A stretch of 28,240 bases of DNA from Rikenellaceae bacterium (GCA_900771005.1 CAAGMI010000077.1:1-28240); one strand, 5' to 3'. Counted from the stretch's first letter, positions 5,886-13,268 are shown. Translations and numbers: made by a program. Notes: generated from the sequence alone by a model not told the origin.

Positions 5886-7182
5886 CGTAATTACTCCGTT
5901 TAGACACCAGCAGCAGATTGTTTCCGCTCCACATCAATTCTTGGACGTGGACTGGTTTCTGTTGGCTGGTGGGTACGGTTGTGGTAAGTCGTTCTCAATC
6001 GTTCTTTGTGTCCTGGATATTGTGCAGACATACAACGGTCACGAAATTGCGGTGGGTATTGGCTCAACAACAATCACCCTGGCAATGAAGACCGTGTGGA
6101 AAGACCTCCAGGCAATCCTCAAACGGAGTCATTCAGATTACAACTTCAATAAAAAAGATAACGTCCTCACAATCGGAACTGTAATGTTCTACTTCATCGC
6201 TACGGAGCAACCTGGCGATATTTACGGTTATAACTTCAATATCTTTTTGTGCGACGAAATTGACGAATTGTCGCAGCAGAAAGTTATCGAAGCAAACAAA
6301 GCCATTTCAGAACGTACACGATTGTCGCTCCCGGACGGACGCATTCCGTACATTATGTATTTCACGACGGTTCACGGTTATTCAGGCCTTTATAACGTCG
6401 TCCAGGAATTGAAGCGTGCAAAACTTAAGTTCGTTCTTATCCGTGGCCTTACCAAAGACAATACAACCTTTCAGAAATCATACATCGACCGTCTATATAA
6501 GATTTACGACGACAACGAGCGTATGGCCTACCTTGAGGGTAAGTTCGTAAACCTTAAGGCAGGACGTGTTTATCCTGAATATGACGAAGAAAAGTGTCGT
6601 GTTGATAATTTTGAAATCTTACCAAGCGACGTAATAATGGTCGGCCAGGACTTGAACAGTGGCTTCTCCAAGGCCGTCGCAATCGTCAAACGTGCAAAAT
6701 GTCTATATATAGTGAAAGCGTGGTCGTTCCAGGACATCGGCCAGGCTCCTGAGATAATGCGACGAACATTTCCTGAAAATCAGATTTTGTGGTATCCAGA
6801 CTGTTCAGGAAAGGAAGTGCTCAAAGGGTATAAACAGGAAATCATCGACTATGGCATTGAGTGTCGTATCGGTACAGCCAATCCACGCATTATCGACCGC
6901 GTGTTCTACGTCAATAAACTGTTTCGCTTGGGATTGCTAAAGGCTTTCACAAAGGGAACAGAAATCTGTACTGAAGCGTTGAAAACACGCCAGTACGCAG
7001 AAAACGGTCAGCCGGAGAAAGGCAAAGGTGAAGAAGCACCTGACCATATCTGTGACGGTTTGGAATATGTGATTTATCGAATAGTTCGCAGCGATGCGGA
7101 CTTCTTAAACTTAAAGGAATTATCCAGGGAGAACGTCAAAGAAAATGGCTACCTTCAGATCGCTGAGCGAAACAGAAACTAA
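5848..7182 (+). CDS. terL: Terminase large subunit, 444 aa
   Basis: This is the DNA-packaging motor. The ATPase domain has Walker A GGYGCGKS at residues 41-48 and Walker B IFLCDEID at 132-139 (Asp136, Glu137). The nuclease domain begins near GQDLNSGF (Asp268 likely metal-binding), with a later Asp in the APDHICDGLEY stretch. Length fits the family. The start is a GTG inside the small-subunit gene; a second GTG at 5857 has the better ribosome binding site (GGTGG five bases before) and may be the true one. The C-terminus overlaps the portal start by 38 bases. Confidence 0.95.
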   Translation: MAQVKKAAPTTSNVITPFRHQQQIVSAPHQFLDVDWFLLAGGYGCGKSFSIVLCVLDIVQTYNGHEIAVGIGSTTITLAMKTVWKDLQAILKRSHSDYNFNKKDNVLTIGTVMFYFIATEQPGDIYGYNFNIFLCDEIDELSQQKVIEANKAISERTRLSLPDGRIPYIMYFTTVHGYSGLYNVVQELKRAKLKFVLIRGLTKDNTTFQKSYIDRLYKIYDDNERMAYLEGKFVNLKAGRVYPEYDEEKCRVDNFEILPSDVIMVGQDLNSGFSKAVAIVKRAKCLYIVKAWSFQDIGQAPEIMRRTFPENQILWYPDCSGKEVLKGYKQEIIDYGIECRIGTANPRIIDRVFYVNKLFRLGLLKAFTKGTEICTEALKTRQYAENGQPEKGKGEEAPDHICDGLEYVIYRIVRSDADFLNLKELSRENVKENGYLQIAERNRN

Positions 7183-8806
7183 CGAACATCACAAAAGAAT
7201 ATTTGAGATTATCGCAGAACACGAAAGCGACGGTGCGTCGGTAAATGACGGTGCAGATGCTATATGTTTGGACGCTGCGGAACTTGAAGCCATCAAGGAC
7301 GAACAGTACGCAATCGTTCACGATAACCTTATTAACGACGGTGACGTACAGTCGGCCACAGAACTTCGTGACTCATTGCGTTTAAAGACAGCTGAACGAA
7401 TGAATGAAATCAAGACAATGGTCAAGGACGGTTATTTCAACCCAGTTAGTGGTGTTGGTGTGCCTTTCGTAGATCCTGGCCTTGCAACACAGTCGTTCAT
7501 TCCTGTTTCAATCACTCCAACTGAAGCGACCGCTTATTATGCCAACGGTGGCGTTCCAACACGTATCATCGACAAGAAAGCGGGTTGTCTGCTCCTGGAC
7601 GGGATGCACTTTGAATGTGCAAACCTTTCTCCTGACGATTTAACAAAACTCGAAGAATACGCAGATAAATGCGGTTTCACCGAAGCATACCGTGAAGGTA
7701 TAACCCAGGCTCTTATCTTTGGTGGAGCAGCTGTTTATCCGATGTTCAAAGGTGACAGTCCTGTTATGACACAGAAGTCAAAATATGAACTCCTTAATGA
7801 ACTCCCTGAAAAAGATTTTATTAAATACTGGGTAACCGCAGACCGTTGGAACGTCGTGTTTGTTCCTGACTATAACATCACCGCACAGGACTATCTCTAC
7901 GCTCGAAACATCTTTGTTCCTCTTGGTGGCTGCAAGGTAAACACACAGCGTATCGCTATGATTAAACCACGCAAGCTGCCATTCTGGGGAGCAATCCGTC
8001 AGATGGGATGGTCTACATCTGAATTCGAAGGTTGGATAAAGGACTACGAATCATACGAAATTATGAAAGCGTCGCTGCCAATTATGGCACAGCAGATGTC
8101 GTTGATGTATCACACCTTCCCTGCAGACGGGATGATTATTGAGAATGGCCCTGACTACGCTAAACAGTTCTTCAAACAGAATGAAAAAGAAATGCGTGAG
8201 TGGTCAATGCTCCACCCTAAAGCAATCAACTCCATTGGTGAAATCAAAGTCCTGGAACGCTCTTACAGTGGCTTCCAGCAGCTTATCTCTGAGGCTCGGC
8301 TCGCACTCTGTTCAGGTGCCGCAATTCCTGAAAGCGTATTGTTCGCAGAAAAATCGAGCGGCCTTGCTACAGACAACCGTGACGATATGGAACTCAAACA
8401 GAGTGAAGCAATCCGTCTGTTGTTCAACAACGTAGCACCTGCCTTTCAGAACTGTGTTGAATTCCTTGTTTATTCTTGCTTTGGTAAGAACAGCGAACAG
8501 GGAAAGCACGCACGTGAAGTTAAGATTGCTGCAGATAGCGGAACAATCCTTTCAGACCAGGAAAAGGCTCAATTGGGAACACAGTTCACACAAATTATCG
8601 GTGGCCTTGTATCAGTCGGAGTGCCTTTGAAATCTGCCGCAGACATTGCAAACAAGTTTGTTCCTAGTTCCGAACTGGACGACGATAATATGGCGGCGTT
8701 TGAAGGTGCTGGCGAAGCACAGGGCCTGGATGGTGACCTTTGGAACCAGGTGAACGGTGGTGGTGTTCCACAACAGCAGATGAATGGAATGTTCGGTGGT
8801 ATGTAA
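7145..8806 (+). CDS. Portal protein, DUF1073 type, 553 aa
   Basis: The protein forms the dodecameric ring at the capsid vertex through which DNA is packaged. The core with ITQALIFGGAAVYPMF, a large central stretch and ERSYSGFQQLISEARLALCSGAAIPESVLF matches the DUF1073 anti-CBASS/portal family. The N-terminus has about 100 extra acidic, helical residues before the core. A Gln/Gly/Met-rich tail closes it. It overlaps the terminase upstream and shares TAATG with the lipase gene downstream. Confidence 0.9.
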   Translation: MATFRSLSETETNEHHKRIFEIIAEHESDGASVNDGADAICLDAAELEAIKDEQYAIVHDNLINDGDVQSATELRDSLRLKTAERMNEIKTMVKDGYFNPVSGVGVPFVDPGLATQSFIPVSITPTEATAYYANGGVPTRIIDKKAGCLLLDGMHFECANLSPDDLTKLEEYADKCGFTEAYREGITQALIFGGAAVYPMFKGDSPVMTQKSKYELLNELPEKDFIKYWVTADRWNVVFVPDYNITAQDYLYARNIFVPLGGCKVNTQRIAMIKPRKLPFWGAIRQMGWSTSEFEGWIKDYESYEIMKASLPIMAQQMSLMYHTFPADGMIIENGPDYAKQFFKQNEKEMREWSMLHPKAINSIGEIKVLERSYSGFQQLISEARLALCSGAAIPESVLFAEKSSGLATDNRDDMELKQSEAIRLLFNNVAPAFQNCVEFLVYSCFGKNSEQGKHAREVKIAADSGTILSDQEKAQLGTQFTQIIGGLVSVGVPLKSAADIANKFVPSSELDDDNMAAFEGAGEAQGLDGDLWNQVNGGGVPQQQMNGMFGGM

Positions 8807-9411
8807 TGCAGCCTTGGGAACTAAACAAAATCATTAAGGACACAAAATATAAGACCGTCGGCAAAGACCTGGACTATCAGATTGCTGTCATTGAGCAGCG
8901 GCCTTGTCTGTTGTTCCAGGAAAGCACAGACGATCAGGACTGGAAATTCAACTTTGACTGGCTGCCTATTAAATATGCAGGCCATAAAATGCACCGTGGA
9001 TTTGTCAAAGCCTGGGAAAGTGGACGGGACGAAATCCTAAAGGATTTTATAGGTCTTGTTTCACTCTACGAGTCCAAGCCTTTGATTACTGGGTGGTCGT
9101 TTGGTGGTGCTATGAGCGTCATTGCGTGCGAGGACTTTTATCTGAGAACAGGCATAAAGGCGGACGTTATAACATTCGGTGCTCCAAAGGTGTGTGCGAA
9201 TAAGGAAACCGCAGAGAGCATAAGAGAACACGCAGATATGTTCGTACAGTATGCACAGCCAAATGACTGTGTGTGTTTGTGTCCGCCTGTTCCAGGTTTC
9301 CGTCACGTTACGAAAACAACCAAGGTCGGTGACCGTTTCAACTTAATCAAGGTCTTTAATCCAGGTGTCTATCACCAGGAATATGACAATAAATCTATCT
9401 ACAAGGAGTAG
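8806..9411 (+). CDS. Class-3-lipase-like alpha/beta hydrolase, 201 aa
   Basis: The nucleophile motif GWSFGG places the catalytic serine at residue 98. It is preceded by HRGFVKAW and followed by ADVITFGAPKV and QPNDCVCLCPP (likely the acid), with a late VYHQEYD His, in the order of class 3 lipases. The ATG at 8806 overlaps the portal stop (TAATG); the longer frame from 8740 would lie inside the portal gene. There is no signal peptide. A lipase or esterase between portal and MuF genes is unusual; it may be a virion enzyme acting on host lipids or a lysis helper. Substrate not inferable. Confidence 0.85.
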   Translation: MQPWELNKIIKDTKYKTVGKDLDYQIAVIEQRPCLLFQESTDDQDWKFNFDWLPIKYAGHKMHRGFVKAWESGRDEILKDFIGLVSLYESKPLITGWSFGGAMSVIACEDFYLRTGIKADVITFGAPKVCANKETAESIREHADMFVQYAQPNDCVCLCPPVPGFRHVTKTTKVGDRFNLIKVFNPGVYHQEYDNKSIYKE

Positions 9412-9415
9412 CGTT

Positions 9416-9682
9416 ATGACAAAGGAATACAAACGCATTCTTGCTAAAAAGAAGTCTGCAGGTCTTACCTGGGACGAATTGGCAAAGGCAGCGGGTATCA
9501 AGGTTTCTACCTGGATGACTGGCGTTTCTTACGCAAAGATCCCGGACAGCGACATTGAAGCAATCGCTCCTGTTCTTCACACAACTTATGACTGGCTCAA
9601 ATATGGAAAAGAACCTGAATGGGTTGAGGAAACAACATCAAAGGCAAAGGTAAAGAAAGCCGATGAGAAAGCAGCCGATTAA
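9416..9682 (+). CDS. XRE-type helix-turn-helix protein, 88 aa
   Basis: Residues 13-62 hold LTWDELAKAAGIKVSTWMTG...IPDSDIEAIAPVLHTTYDWLKYG, a Cro/C1-type HTH with the common closing W.L.G. A lysine-rich tail follows. AAGGAG lies seven bases before the ATG, so I reject the upstream ATG at 9365. It sits inside the head operon, not in a lysogeny module, and overlaps the next gene by 20 bases. It may control late genes or act on host genes. Confidence 0.8.
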   Translation: MTKEYKRILAKKKSAGLTWDELAKAAGIKVSTWMTGVSYAKIPDSDIEAIAPVLHTTYDWLKYGKEPEWVEETTSKAKVKKADEKAAD

Positions 9683-10577
9683 AAGAAACGGCTACTACTA
9701 CGGTGCTCATACACGTGCAGGATTTCTCCGAATGCAGCGTATGGGCATTCCACAGCCGCCTTTCAGATTAGAGAACAGACTCACAAAGCAATTAAGCAGC
9801 GTCTACAAAAAGGCTCTGCTAAAATTGTTTAAAGACTTTCTAGCACAGACCCGTGCGGTAATCACCAAGGACGGTGCTATGGTTCAGGACGGTGTTCTTG
9901 AAGATTTATTGTCTTATTTTGAAAATCAGAAAAAGAACGAAGATGCAGCTGCACGGATCAGAAAGCGTATGCAGGTAGGAAGTGCCGCAGAAAATCTCCG
10001 TCGCCAATGGGAACAGGAAGAAGATGTTCCTGATATGTCAGAGTTTATGGACGACTATCTCCAGGAAGACACAGAAGAATTTTTTAAGAAATTCAACGCA
10101 GACGCTAGCGATGAACTGATGCGTATAATCGACAACTTTTCCATCGACAAGCAGGCCTTATTTGACCGCAATATGGAGAATCTGCGTGCTCTCTATTTGG
10201 ATAACACAAAGGAGCGTATTAATAACGGTCTATCCTGGCAGAAACGAGTGTTCCTGGAAAAACTGAACGATTACGTCGAAGGAAAATCAGACGTTCTTGA
10301 TATTGCAGGAGCGATGGACGGTCTCTCCAAGAGTGCAGAAACAATGGCACGGTTCTTCGCCCGTGACCAGATGGCCAGGTTCAACAAGGCCCTGACACTC
10401 TCTACGTTCATATCTGCGGGAGTAACTAAAATCAAATGGGTAACAAGTCACGATTCCCGCGTGCGTGATACCCACAGAGCGTTGGACGGACGTATTTTCG
10501 ACATACGAGATTTACCGTCTGAAATCGACGACTACAACTGTCGTTGCGGCCTGGTGCCAGTCGAATATCGAGATTAA
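9663..10577 (+). CDS. MuF-like minor head protein, 304 aa
   Basis: The C-terminal 60 residues contain VTSHDSRVRDTHRALDG.IFD and end with NCRCGLVPVEY, the signature of the phage Mu gpF head morphogenesis family. The rest is helical, with an acidic middle (residues 105-150). In relatives it binds the portal and a few copies enter the capsid. Unlike many MuF proteins, no toxin domain follows the core; toxin-like modules instead occur as separate genes at 537 and 3002. Confidence 0.9.
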   Translation: MRKQPIKRNGYYYGAHTRAGFLRMQRMGIPQPPFRLENRLTKQLSSVYKKALLKLFKDFLAQTRAVITKDGAMVQDGVLEDLLSYFENQKKNEDAAARIRKRMQVGSAAENLRRQWEQEEDVPDMSEFMDDYLQEDTEEFFKKFNADASDELMRIIDNFSIDKQALFDRNMENLRALYLDNTKERINNGLSWQKRVFLEKLNDYVEGKSDVLDIAGAMDGLSKSAETMARFFARDQMARFNKALTLSTFISAGVTKIKWVTSHDSRVRDTHRALDGRIFDIRDLPSEIDDYNCRCGLVPVEYRD

Positions 10578-10604
10578 AAAAGTCAATAAAAACAGAGGGA
10601 AAGA

Positions 10605-10904
10605 ATGATGATAGCAGCAGCAATTTCACTGGGAATCACAATTGCGGGTTTCCTGGGTGGCATATTTTGGAAGGTGGCGACTATGAGCAAGGATAACGGA
10701 AGATTGGCACAGCGTGTCGACAATATCGAAACTCGTGCAAAGGAAGACCGTGAGAACGACGACAAGCGTTTTGCTGAACTGTTCAGTCGCACCAACGCTG
10801 CGGAACAGAACATTTCCACTCTCAACGCAAAGGTCGATAATTTGACCTTGTTGTGTTCAAAAATGGACACGAAACTCGACAAACTTATCGAAAGCAATAA
10901 ATAA
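10605..10904 (+). CDS. Membrane-anchored coiled-coil protein, 99 aa
   Basis: One transmembrane segment (residues 3-23, Ala/Gly/Ile-rich) is followed by a charged coiled-coil region with heptad-like Leu/Val/Ile spacing up to the end (VDNIET, VDNLTLL, MDTKLDKLIE). GAGGGA precedes; ATG at 10605 or 10608 are both possible. The shape matches small phage lysis-region proteins such as XhlA-like or holin-accessory proteins. It opens the lysis block; exact role unknown. Confidence 0.7.
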   Translation: MMIAAAISLGITIAGFLGGIFWKVATMSKDNGRLAQRVDNIETRAKEDRENDDKRFAELFSRTNAAEQNISTLNAKVDNLTLLCSKMDTKLDKLIESNK

Positions 10905-10922
10905 AAAAATTGAGAGGGTTTT

Positions 10923-11381
10923 ATGCACATCAAACAGAACGACAAGCGACTTTATAACGACATTCAGAAGGTAGGCTGCTTCTTCCGTTCGGCTCTGCTC
11001 CTGGCAGAAATCAAGACTGGAAAAGAACTCGATTTTCACACAATTAATAAATTATGGCGACGCTGCCTGGGGTTCGGATTTATCGACAAGAACCTCAACG
11101 TTGTAAACAGTGCTCGCATTTCAACGCTCGCTCTTCGTGAACTTGGCGACGACGGTTACTTTTCAGAGGTAGCCACATTCGTTAACGGTCACCTTGGGTG
11201 GTATAACGGTGTCGAACACAGAGCGGAATATTTCATTCAGAAAATTGAACAGAACGGCCCTAGCAAGTATCACTTCCGGGTTGTTGATAATTATGGAGAT
11301 GTAATCGAAGATCCACACGAACCTGCAATCAAATGCCAGGGAGTGTGCTATTCGATTGTTTATAAATATGACGAGTTATAG
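10923..11381 (+). CDS. Papain/C39-like cysteine peptidase candidate (DUF261-like), endolysin candidate, 152 aa
   Basis: Gln15-x-x-Gly-Cys19 followed by a hydrophobic helix, then His117 in KYHFRVVDNYGD and Asp130 in EDP, gives the Gln/Cys-His-Asp pattern of C39-like and other papain-fold peptidases. The N-terminal run recalls the DUF261 family of Borrelia phage-plasmids; this is from memory of the pattern. No signal peptide is present. Its place between a membrane coiled-coil gene and a holin-like gene, with spanins downstream, makes it the best endolysin candidate in the window (peptide cross-link cleavage), since no other muralytic domain is seen. Confidence 0.6.
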   Translation: MHIKQNDKRLYNDIQKVGCFFRSALLLAEIKTGKELDFHTINKLWRRCLGFGFIDKNLNVVNSARISTLALRELGDDGYFSEVATFVNGHLGWYNGVEHRAEYFIQKIEQNGPSKYHFRVVDNYGDVIEDPHEPAIKCQGVCYSIVYKYDEL

Positions 11382-11556
11382 CGACTACTTCTGTCATTCG
11401 TGTGGCAGCTGCTTATTGAACACGTTGTGCGAAACAGACAAGAACAAGGTCGCCTGCAGAAACTACGTCAAAGGCGAACCTATAAAAATAACAGAAATGG
11501 AAGGAGAAAATATATGTCAGAAGAGAAAATTGAGCCAAGTAACAAGAAATACGTGA
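11368..11556 (+). CDS. Small cysteine-rich protein, 62 aa
   Basis: The N-terminal 30 residues carry C-x2-C-x2-C-x5-C-x8-C (Cys9, 12, 15, 21, 30), suggesting a bound zinc or iron-sulfur cluster or a disulfide-rich knot. It overlaps the 3' end of the peptidase gene and the first 43 bases of the holin-like gene in another frame. No clear ribosome binding site is seen. The ordered cysteines argue that it is real, but overlaps on both sides keep confidence moderate. Confidence 0.45.
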   Translation: MTSYSDYFCHSCGSCLLNTLCETDKNKVACRNYVKGEPIKITEMEGENICQKRKLSQVTRNT

Positions 11557-11744
11557 GCCGCAAATTCATAGTGTGGATTGTGGCCACAGCATTTGAAATG
11601 GCGTCGTTGGTGTTTGCTTTTATCACAAGCGACTACACCCTTGCGACACAGTTCACCAATTTCTGGGGTGGGATCTCCCTGGCATATATCGGTGGAAACG
11701 TAGTCCAGGATTTCGCTAAACCTAAACAGGAGCCAACAGAATGA
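11514..11744 (+). CDS. Holin-like two-transmembrane protein, 76 aa
   Basis: Two hydrophobic segments (about residues 18-38 and 46-66) are joined by a short polar loop; both termini are charged. Size and position, after the peptidase candidate and before the spanin pair, fit a class II holin. AAGGAG lies seven bases before the ATG. The stop overlaps the next start (ATGA). A second small two-helix protein at 13269 could share or take over this job. Confidence 0.7.
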   Translation: MSEEKIEPSNKKYVSRKFIVWIVATAFEMASLVFAFITSDYTLATQFTNFWGGISLAYIGGNVVQDFAKPKQEPTE

Positions 11745-11959
11745 CAACGATTTTTGCTACAGTTTGTATCGTATTAATGGCGGTGTGTGCGTTCATTATG
11801 TGCTGGTGCTGCCTGAAGATTGGAGAACATAAAGGAAATGAAAAAGCAGACAACAATTCCAAGGACAAGACAAAACTTAAGGAAACAATGGAAACTGGGA
11901 ACAGTCGCTCTGATTTCGACAATTCTCTTAATATCCTGCACGACCTCTCCCAAAAATAG
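11741..11959 (+). CDS. Inner-membrane spanin candidate (Rz-like), 72 aa
   Basis: An N-terminal membrane helix (residues 4-24, with several Cys) is followed by a hydrophilic, charged periplasmic part. The lipoprotein gene at 11838 starts inside it in another frame, the classic Rz/Rz1 arrangement. It is shorter than coliphage Rz. It would span to the outer-membrane partner and fuse the membranes in the last lysis step. Confidence 0.65.
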   Translation: MTTIFATVCIVLMAVCAFIMCWCCLKIGEHKGNEKADNNSKDKTKLKETMETGNSRSDFDNSLNILHDLSQK

Positions 11960-12092
11960 TGCGGTAGTTCCAGATCCGTTCCAGGAAGACGGAACACCGA
12001 TTGTTTCTTACGACAAAGAAGCCGATGAGGTCAGAATGCCTTTGTGGTACTGGAAGAAAATCGTGCGATATATCGTAGACGCTAAAGATTAA
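11838..12092 (+). CDS. Outer-membrane spanin candidate (Rz1-like lipoprotein), 84 aa
   Basis: A basic N-terminus (RKQWK) and a hydrophobic stretch end in the lipobox LISC, giving a lipidated Cys34 and a mature part of about 50 residues. It begins inside the 11741 gene in a different frame. The ATG at 11838 has AAAGGA close by; a TTG at 11820 is a less likely start. The lipoprotein signal indicates a host with an outer membrane. A pseudoknot-like element and a strong terminator follow. Confidence 0.75.
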   Translation: MKKQTTIPRTRQNLRKQWKLGTVALISTILLISCTTSPKNSAVVPDPFQEDGTPIVSYDKEADEVRMPLWYWKKIVRYIVDAKD

Positions 12093-12094
12093 AC

Positions 12095-12121
12095 AAGGCT
12101 GACGGTAAGCCTTAAACCGTC
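12095..12121 (+). other. Possible H-type pseudoknot or switch preceding a terminator
   Basis: AAGGCT (12095-12100) can pair with AGCCTT (12108-12113), while GACGGT (12101-12106) can pair with ACCGTC (12116-12121); the order is that of an H-type pseudoknot. In addition GCTGA (12098-12102) is complementary to TCAGC in the loop of the next terminator (12133-12137). Three competing pairings in 27 bases suggest design rather than chance, but loops are very short, so they may be alternatives rather than one fold. Confidence 0.45.
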
Positions 12122-12159
12122 CAGGAACGGAGTCAGCTTCCGCTCCGTTTCCTGTTTTT
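12122..12159 (+). terminator. Strong rho-independent terminator after the lysis block
   Basis: CAGGAACGGAG (12122-12132) pairs with CTCCGTTTCCTG (12143-12154) with one bulged base, followed by TTTTT. Confidence 0.92.
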
Positions 12160-12190
12160 AAGACCCTAGGAAGTTACTGTTTTTCTCCTT

Positions 12191-12232
12191 ATGCACCACC
12201 GTTGTGAACAGCAACCTGGTGCATTTTTTTTT
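12191..12232 (+). terminator. Second rho-independent terminator
   Basis: ATGCACCA (12191-12198) pairs with TGGTGCAT (12217-12224), with a further GTTG/CAAC inner stem, and runs into nine T. Two terminators in series imply that read-through into the head genes is actively blocked. Confidence 0.92.
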
Positions 12233-12286
12233 CTAATTTTTCTAAATTCGCTAATTTTTCTAATTTTGCTAATTTTGCTAATTTCA
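12233..12286 (+). repeat. Six tandem copies of a 9-base unit, consensus CTAATTTTK
   Basis: Units start at 12233, 12242, 12251, 12260, 12269 and 12278, with one to three changes each. The array begins where the T-run of the second terminator ends. Its job is unknown: iterons, an AT-rich unwinding element and an attachment or packaging site are all conceivable. Confidence 0.85.
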
Positions 12287-12294
12287 CTCTCTCT

Positions 12295-12349
12295 GAATAG
12301 AAATGAAATGAATTGAAGTGAATAGAATTGAAATGAAAAGAAATGAATA
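12295..12349 (+). repeat. Eleven tandem copies of a pentamer, consensus GAAAT
   Basis: Eleven units of five bases, each starting with GAA (GAATA, GAAAT, GAATT, GAAGT, GAAAA variants), run without a gap. This purine-rich array follows the T-rich nonamer array after an 8-base CTCTCTCT-like spacer, giving an abrupt strand-composition switch. Confidence 0.85.
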
Positions 12350-12356
12350 TTTAAAA

Positions 12357-12377
12357 GAGCATACGCTCCCTTTTTTT
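12357..12377 (+). terminator. Weak terminator-like hairpin
   Basis: GAGC (12357-12360) and GCTC (12365-12368) form a 4-bp stem followed by CC and seven T. From here to 12555 I see no gene and no further clear element, only AT-rich sequence with short T-runs. Confidence 0.4.
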
Positions 12378-12555
12378 ATTATTTTTCAATCCAACCAATC
12401 CACGACTAAAAATGGGTGTTCTATACGCTCTGAAACTTGGGCGGAAATAGGCCTACGTTTCGCTGTGACGCATTCTTTTTAATAATTCGATAAAGTTGTC
12501 GACCGATACAAAAAGACCCGTTTTTTTAAACAGTTTATTTAAATATAGTTTTCTA

Positions 12556-12568
12556 AAACGTCTATAAA
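12556..12568 (+). promoter_or_regulatory. Repeated AAACGTCTATAAA box, copy 4 (head operon)
   Basis: Exact copy of the 13-mer. It lies 89 bases before the protease ATG at 12658 and after the non-coding terminator region, where a promoter for the head operon is expected. It is followed by GG as in copy 3. Confidence 0.65.
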
Positions 12569-12609
12569 GGTGAACCGAAGGACGGTGTTTCAGATTCCAA
12601 TTTTACCCG

Positions 12610-12649
12610 GACACAGGTGGGTTGTTTGCTCGCCTGTGTCTCCCTTTTT
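12610..12649 (+). terminator. Leader hairpin with T-run between the box and the protease gene
   Basis: GACACAGGTG (12610-12619) pairs with CGCCTGTGTC (12631-12640), ten pairs with one G-T, then TCCCTTTTT. It sits inside the predicted 5' leader of the head operon, just before the GAGG ribosome binding site of the protease gene, so it could act as an attenuator. Confidence 0.7.
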
Positions 12650-12657
12650 GAGGACGT

Positions 12658-13251
12658 ATGGCCGAATTAAAAAACATCCGCATTGCAGTCAGTGGCATTT
12701 ATGACTACGCATTTGAAGAATTACCAACATTGAAAGTCCCACTTCCAGGCCAGGGAGCACCTGACTGGGTTGAAAAGAAACGTGTGTACAAGATTTACAG
12801 ACCTGCTCTTGTTCTTGCAGCTGCGTGCGACAAGTTCAAGATGCTGCCTTTGACACACCATCATCCTAACCGTGCGGTTGATGAACAGAACTTTAAGGAT
12901 CTGACAGTCGGTTTTACTGGCGACAATCCAACGGTCGACTACCTGGAAGGAAAGCACGAGGTCGGAATTCGCTCAACAGTTATGCTTGGCGATCAAGAAG
13001 CTTTGGACGCATATAGTCGCGGTGAGGTTCAGTTATCACCTGGCTACTATGCCGATTTCGAATGGCAGAAAGGAACAAGTCCTGATGGCCAGGAATACGA
13101 CATCATTATGAGAAAGATAAACAGCGTAAATCACCTTGCTCTGCTGCCTTGTGGCCGTGGAGGATCTGACGCGGTTGTTTTGGATAACGCACCAAAGGTT
13201 CAGACGATTTTTGAAAAAGTAAGCGGTTCTATTTTCGACCGCTTCAAATAA
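12658..13251 (+). CDS. Prohead protease, DUF2213 type, 197 aa
   Basis: The protein matches DUF2213 head-maturation proteases: THHHP (likely catalytic His, residues 62-66), then QLSPGYYADF (Ser119 region) and VNHLALLPCGRGG near the end. Proteases of this type cut the scaffold and capsid N-termini during head maturation. GAGG precedes the ATG. It opens the head operon behind the box at 12556 and the leader hairpin, and its order before scaffold, cement and DUF2184 capsid genes is that of related myophages. Confidence 0.88.
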   Translation: MAELKNIRIAVSGIYDYAFEELPTLKVPLPGQGAPDWVEKKRVYKIYRPALVLAAACDKFKMLPLTHHHPNRAVDEQNFKDLTVGFTGDNPTVDYLEGKHEVGIRSTVMLGDQEALDAYSRGEVQLSPGYYADFEWQKGTSPDGQEYDIIMRKINSVNHLALLPCGRGGSDAVVLDNAPKVQTIFEKVSGSIFDRFK

Positions 13252-13268
13252 ATAACGGAGGTAGAACG

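Noticed and set aside
8740..8805. Longer N-terminus for the lipase gene
   Set aside because: It lies wholly inside the portal gene, adds Trp/Cys-rich non-family sequence, and the TAATG at 8804-8808 gives a better coupled start.
12233..12349. CRISPR array
   Set aside because: Units are 9 and 5 bases with no spacers between them.
12572..12706. Small GTG-started frame directly after the box at 12556
   Set aside because: It runs through the leader hairpin and into the protease gene in another frame, with no ribosome binding site and no family features.
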